A stretch of 64,000 bases of DNA from Haberlea rhodopensis. Taxonomy: Eukaryota > Streptophyta > Magnoliopsida > Lamiales > Gesneriaceae. Positions within the stretch are counted from its first letter, which is position 1, and each line of letters starts with the position of its first letter. A model generated the notes under the pieces. It had not been told where the DNA came from. It was given only the letters and a program-made list of their open reading frames with translations, and ran no database searches. This document shows, one piece after another, positions 59,400 through 64,000 of the stretch. The position numbers were made by a program, and so were the translations under genes. The stretch is from contig CAJQUN010000506.1 in NCBI GenBank assembly GCA_907163345.1, positions 62,001 through 126,000 of the forward strand. The letters are read 5' to 3'.

Positions 59400-60950
59400 C
59401 GGTCATCGCTTAGGTATGTGCATCGTTCTATTTATTTCTTCATGTGTATGCATTGAGGACAATGCAAATTTCTAAGTTTAGGGGGGTACTTTGAACTGTT
59501 CAAACTACTTGGATTTCTGTTGCTTTTGTTTGTTTTTTTTCCTTATTTTGTTTGGTTTGTCTTGATTTAGAGTCTGTTGAGTTTTGAGTGTCATAAGTTG
59601 TATTACGAGTCAGTTGAGGCCAATGATGAAAAATGAGTTGACTTGTGGAAAAGTTTAAAATTTTCATGTTTTCACGTTGCTCTTGAATTCTCACATATTC
59701 ATGCACTAGAGATCATGACCATTTGATTAATCAATGATGATTTGAACGAACACAAAAATGATATAGGCAATTCTTGATAATTTGGGCCTTGATTCTTTGA
59801 TAGAAAATTGCCATAAAAAAAAGAGATTGAATTGTTTGCAATACCTTTTAGAATCTCATTCAATTTTTTTATGATATTACCATGGTTTTCAGATGCAACT
59901 GAGCACATTGGTCAAATCATGTAAGTTATTTGTGATTTAAGAGTAGTATAGCACTTATTATAGTAATCTTTGAGGCGAAATACAGACATATGTGGCTTAG
60001 GAATGATTTAGGCAATTTTTTTGATCGTTTGAGCCTTTGAAGCCACCAAATGACATCATTTTATCTTAGTTACCCTTTTGAGCTTAATACAAATCGAATG
60101 GCATGTGTTTAGGCACATGAATAACCCCATTCGTCATCGTTTCAAGATACCACATCAACCACCTTGTTGATAGCTTATACACTATCTCCCACCCTCAAGG
60201 GAGTAAGCTTCTATTGCGCTTTAAAAGTTCAAATAACTCCTATGATCTTAATTGAAAATTAGAAGTGGAGTAACGATGAAAAGAAAAAAAAAAAGAAGAG
60301 AAAAATAATAAGGTGAATAATGATGAGGAGGATGAGAAAGAGGATGAATTGAAATGAAAAGAAAATTGATGAAGCATCAATAGAAGGAGTCGAAAGCGGG
60401 ATAAGAATGCGCAAATTGATGCTAATTGTAACTTACTCTCTTGCTTTGAATATCTTTCCCTTTTATTGAAGCCATGAGCCAAAGCCTAACGTTACAAGCT
60501 TATTAAGACCTATTGACCAAGCTACATTTGTCTAATATACTAGTGGAGAAGGTTATGAATAGTGAACCTATGACACTCGAGAAACACTTGTAATAAACAT
60601 GGTTTTGACATTCACATATGAGCATCTCATTACCTAGTCTTGATGCATTGTTAGCATTTATCAAAGCTACACTTTGTTTTTGAACAATGCAATTTGAACC
60701 TATACCTTGCAAAGACCTATTGATTTGTGTGAGTAAATAGCGCTTTGACTTAATGATTAAATGGAAATGGTAGCACACACACACGTGAGAATTCTTGAGA
60801 AAGTGATATGCATGTTTGAATACTTCTGAGGCCTACACAATTGGAATGTTTTACAACTTTGTTTTGTGTGTCTTTTCGTGTCAGTTTAGTTTTGATTTGT
60901 CTTTGTTGTTGTTTTGCTCGGGACTAGCAAAAGTTTAAGTTTAGGGGGTT
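59400..60950 (+). other. Athila 3' untranslated region
   Basis: 1.5 kb without gene. Just after the extra ORF is GAGGACAATGCAAATTTC followed by AAGTTTAGGGGGG (59476-59488), which repeats the motif of the true polypurine tract before the 3' LTR (AAGTTTAGGGGG, about 60935). Around 60270-60370 is a long purine-rich run (GAGGAGGATGAGAAAGAGG). Confidence 0.75.
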
Positions 60951-62401
60951 TGATAAGTGTATTTTATACACTTATATTTCTTCTTATTTTGCATGGTTTA
61001 GTGTTAGTTTTCGATCAGAATTACGCTTTTGGTTTTGTTCTGTGTTGTTTTGCAGGAATCCAGGTAATTACATGTTTTGTGGACTAAAAGGGTGCAAATG
61101 GCGGAAAGAACGGATGAATTGAAGTCAAGAATCTACACTTTCAATCATGGCAACAGGCGTAACTACGCCCACTTTGAGGCGTAACTACGCCTAACCCACG
61201 GCAAAACATTATTTGGAGAATTTCTTGAGGCGTAACTACGCCTGTTTTGAGGCGTAACTACGCCTAAGCCACGACATTTGAGATTTTGAAGAATTTTTAT
61301 AGGCGTAATTACGCCACTTTGGAGGCGTCATTACGCCTGTCACGCGGGAAGCCACATTTTTTGACACATCGACATGCGTAACTACGCCACTTCGGAGGCG
61401 TCATTACGCCTGATGAATTTTGGAAATTTTGGACTGCTTTCCTTAATTGAGGCACGGGACTTTTAAAGGTAGGAGGGGTTCATTCTGAGGATGATGCAGA
61501 CTTAGACACACTTTTGGAGAGAATGAGGCTATGGTTGAAGAACGGAGAAAAATAACGACGACGGCTCAGAGCAAAAAGTAGAGAATTCATCACGAGACGG
61601 CGGCGTTCATCGGAGATCGAAGAATAGCGTCCAATTCGTTTTGTATCTCTAAACTTTTAGCAATTTTTATGGGTTATTTAAACATGTCTATGTGTTTAAA
61701 TACTTCTAGCATGAGCTAATTTTATTTTCTAGGAGACGATGTAGCTTGTTTTGAAACTACGCCTATTATGACTTGATTGAAGTTTATTTGGATTTCCGTA
61801 TGGTTTATTTATGTTTTCCTGCTCTTAATGCTTTTAATCTACTGGCCATGGATTGAATGATGTTATATTCGTGATCTATCACTCGGGAGAGGGGGTTGTG
61901 AATAGGAAAGAAGGAATTCGTATCGTGGTAGTTATATTGTTCGGAAGGCCTATAACTCCATAGAAGTCGTTAAAGGAATTACTGCGCTTTTACAATTGTT
62001 TGATATTCGATCTTAGATAGGGATATCAAGATTAATGTTAGATAATTACTTCTGCTTAGCACTCGGGAGAGGGAGTAGAAACAAGTAAGAATTCTCGGCT
62101 AGTAAACTAGGAAATCCATAACATGGAAATCAAGGAATGATAAGTGTAGTGGATGAACAAGTGAAATCGTACTCCTAGATTCGTCTCCAATTGATTTATT
62201 TTCAACTCAGTATTTGATCATTGTTAGTTAATTAATTTTTATTATTCGCATAACACTCAACTATTCGATTTTCTAAATAAAACAAAGATTATTTTAATTC
62301 AGTACTTAGATTTAACTATTTAATCAATCTCTGTGGGTTCGACATCTTTTTATACTAAAACTTGACTACCGTGCGCTTGCGATAAGGGATTTTTCACAAC
62401 A
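60951..62401 (+). repeat. 3' LTR of the Athila element
   Basis: 1451 bp, collinear with the 5' LTR and carrying the same palindrome cluster at about 61155-61410 (one unit mutated to ATGCGTAACTACGCC). It is followed by the target duplication ATAAT. Confidence 0.95.
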
Positions 62402-64000
62402 ATAATGAGCTAAGGTCAGATTTGATTGTTCTGGGGATGTCAGACTTTGACTGTATTGTAGGCATTGATGTTCTGAACAGGTATCAGGCAGTCGTGAACT
62501 GCAGGCAGAGGACTGTCCGATTCAGGTCTGATTTGGGAGTCCAGTGGACGTTCTATGGGGATGGTTCTCGTTCAAAGATCCAGTTGATATCTGCTGTCAA
62601 GTTGGCACAGTTGTTGGAACGAGGCCACAGAGGATATCTGATCTATGCTGTTGATATTACGGAAAAGAGGAAAGAGTTAAAGGTTGAGGATGTGCCAGTG
62701 GTGGCGGAGTTCCCTGATGTTTTTCCAGAGGAGATTCCAGGATTCCCACCGACGAGAGATGTCGAGTTTGGGATTGAGTTACTACCGGGGACGTCTGCAA
62801 TTTCTTGTGCCCCGTATAGGATGGCACCAGCAGAGCTAAGGGAGTTAAAGACTCAATTGCAAGAGCTCCTTGATAAGGGCTACATACGCCCTAGCGTATC
62901 GCCCTGTGGTGCGCCTGTTTTGTTTGTTAAAAAGAAGGATTGATCGATGCGTCTATGCATTGACTATAGGCAACTTAATAAGGCCACAGTAAAGAACAAG
63001 TATCCACTTCCGAGGATCGATGACTTGTTTGATCAGTTGCAGGGTACGAGGCTCTACAGTAAGATCGATCTGAGATCGGGGTATCATCAGATTCGAGTAA
63101 GGGAGGATGATGTTCAGAAGACGGCTTTCAGGACAAGATATGGGCACTATGAATTCCTAGTCATGCCTTTTGGGGTGACAAACGCCCCAGCCGTTTTCAT
63201 AAGTTTGATGAACATGGTGTTCTAGCCATTTTTGGATCAGTTCGTCATAGTCTTCATTGACGATATATTCATCTACTCCCGGACTGAAGAAGAACATGCG
63301 GAGCACTTGAGGAAAGTACTCCAGATCCTCAGGGATCATCTGTTATACGCAAAGCTTAGTAAGTGCGAGTTCTGGTTGAGCAGCGTGGTATTCTTAGGCC
63401 ATGTCATATCTAGCAAAGGGATATCTGTGGATCCCAGGAAGATTGAGGCTGTGATGGAGTGGGCTGCACCCACTTCTATACCGGAGATACGGAGTTTCCT
63501 CGGTTTGGCGGGTTATTACCGACGTTTCGTCGAAGGTTTTTCAAAGATTGCCAAACCCCTGACACAGTTGACTCAGAAAGGAGTCCCCTTCTATTGGTCT
63601 GAGGCTTGTGAGGAAAGCTTCCAAGAGCTGAAGCGTCGCCTGACTACAGCGCCTGTGTTGGTGATTCCGTCTGAGAATAAGAGATTTGCCTTGTATACGG
63701 ATGCGTCACTGCAGGGTTTGGGCTGTGTATTGATGCAAGATAAGCATGTGGTGGCTTATGCATCGAGGCAGTTGAATCAACATGAGGCTAAGTATCCAAT
63801 GCATGATTTGGAACTGGCGGCCATCATATTTGCCTTGAAGATTTGGAGACATTACTTGTATGGCACGTCTTTCACATATATACGGACCATAAGAGCCTGA
63901 AGTTCTTCTTCACTCAGGCAGAGTTGAATATGCGGCAAAGAAGGTGGATGTATTTACTCAAGGACTATGACTGTGAGATTGAGTACTATCCTGGTAAAGC
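62402..64000 (+). pseudogene. Host gypsy pol resumes: protease end, RT, RNase H (stops, frameshift, cut by window)
   Basis: The frame continues from 50566. Protease end is DLIVLGMSDFDCIVGIDVLNRY. The linker contains FPDVFPEEIPGFPPTRDVEF. RT has YRMAPAELRELK, then a TGA at 62941-62943 inside VKKKD-SMRLCIDYRQLNK, DLRSGYHQIRV, VMPFGVTNAP, a TAG at 63223-63225, and FIDDIFIYS at the YxDD site. RNase H begins with YTDASLQGLGCVLMQD. A one-base frameshift near 63877 displaces the expected TDHKSLKFFFTQ. The ORF leaves the window in RNase H. With these lesions, plus the gag TAG and the Athila insertion, it cannot be autonomous. Confidence 0.93.

Larger units (their letters stand above)
50572..62401 (+). 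mobile_element. Athila-lineage Ty3/gypsy, full length, inserted in the host gypsy pol
   Basis: LTRs 50572-52021 and 60951-62401 (1450 and 1451 bp) start TGATAAGTGTATTTTATACA and end ACAACA. By eye they differ at roughly 20 positions, so it is probably older than the copia. The 5-bp target duplication ATAAT is at 50567-50571 and 62402-62406. The primer site resembles the tRNA-Asp type (AGCGTCGTTGCCGGGGA, 52029-52045). The polypurine tract AGTTTAGGGGGTT lies before the 3' LTR. Gag-pro-pol without chromodomain, an extra ORF after pol, and RT/integrase wording (GYNQISIDPEDQEKTTFTCP, AYRTAFKTPIGMSPYRLVFG) indicate the Athila lineage. Several stops and frameshifts make it defective. Confidence 0.94.
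38269..64000 (+). mobile_element. Chromovirus-type Ty3/gypsy, host of two nested retrotransposons, runs off the right edge
   Basis: 5' LTR from TGTAATACCCC (38269) to about 49047, interrupted by the copia at 39849-48524; without it the LTR is about 2.1 kb. The initiator-Met primer site TGGTATCAGAGCA is at 49052-49064. Gag starts at 49252. Protease and pol are split at 50566/62402 by the Athila element, and the reading frame continues exactly across the two sides. Domain order (gag, zinc knuckle, DTGAS protease, RT, RNase H) and wording (FVEGFSKIAKPLTQLT, FIDDI, YRQLNKATVKNKYPLPRIDD) fit the Tekay/Del-like chromoviruses. Integrase, chromodomain and 3' LTR would lie beyond 64000. Confidence 0.85.

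Overview
The window is nuclear DNA of a flowering plant, probably a eudicot. The evidence is spliced genes with GT/AG introns, a plant-type choline-transporter-like (CTL) gene, Ty1/copia elements with an initiator-Met tRNA primer site, Ty3/gypsy elements of the Athila and chromovirus (Tekay/Del-like) lineages, an RTE-clade LINE, and Mutator-like elements (MULEs), one carrying a Ulp1-type protease gene. I cannot name the species. Host genes are few: one CTL gene and a damaged duplicate. Nearly everything else is transposable elements nested in each other.

Layout. 1-4060: a decayed copia element on the minus strand (RT at the left edge, gag start near 2300, then AT-rich leader/LTR). 4070-6320: a small non-autonomous MULE with clusters of perfect dyads built on GGTGCATGTAAAT. 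6331-18060: a large MULE holding two convergent genes, a Ulp1-family protease gene (+, eight exons) and a MULE transposase gene (-, two exons). Every long non-coding spacer of this MULE (one intron in each gene and the intergenic gap) is filled by the same ~20-bp minisatellite GGTGCATGTAAATCATAACT, always in the same strand orientation. The small neighbouring MULE uses the same 13-mer as half of its palindromes. This is the most unusual structure in the window. 18655-22634: the CTL gene (-, five exons), inside a ~3.4-kb segment duplicated at 34855-38268. 25430-28290: an RTE LINE (-). 28567-34850: a minus-strand gypsy LTR remnant containing a solo LTR (target duplication CTAAA), which itself contains another solo LTR (target duplication TGTTT). 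38269-64000: a chromovirus-type gypsy that interrupts the second CTL copy. A nearly pristine copia element (39849-48524, duplication ATTAT) sits in its 5' LTR, and an Athila-type gypsy (50572-62401, duplication ATAAT) sits in its pol gene. The window ends inside the host gypsy's RNase H region.

How things fit together. The two MULEs have related terminal inverted repeats and T-rich 9-bp target duplications that overlap in a 10-bp spacer. The CTL duplicates are damaged in different ways: copy 1 has lost the AG of one splice acceptor, while copy 2 keeps it but has a 2-bp frameshift and is split by the nested retrotransposons. Several unrelated retroelements (chromovirus LTRs, a copia-like solo LTR, the Athila LTR, the copia leader) each carry their own family-specific cluster of short palindromes in what should be the transcribed R/U5 or leader region.

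Exon boundaries, frameshifts and target duplications were read by hand; similarity statements are by eye.
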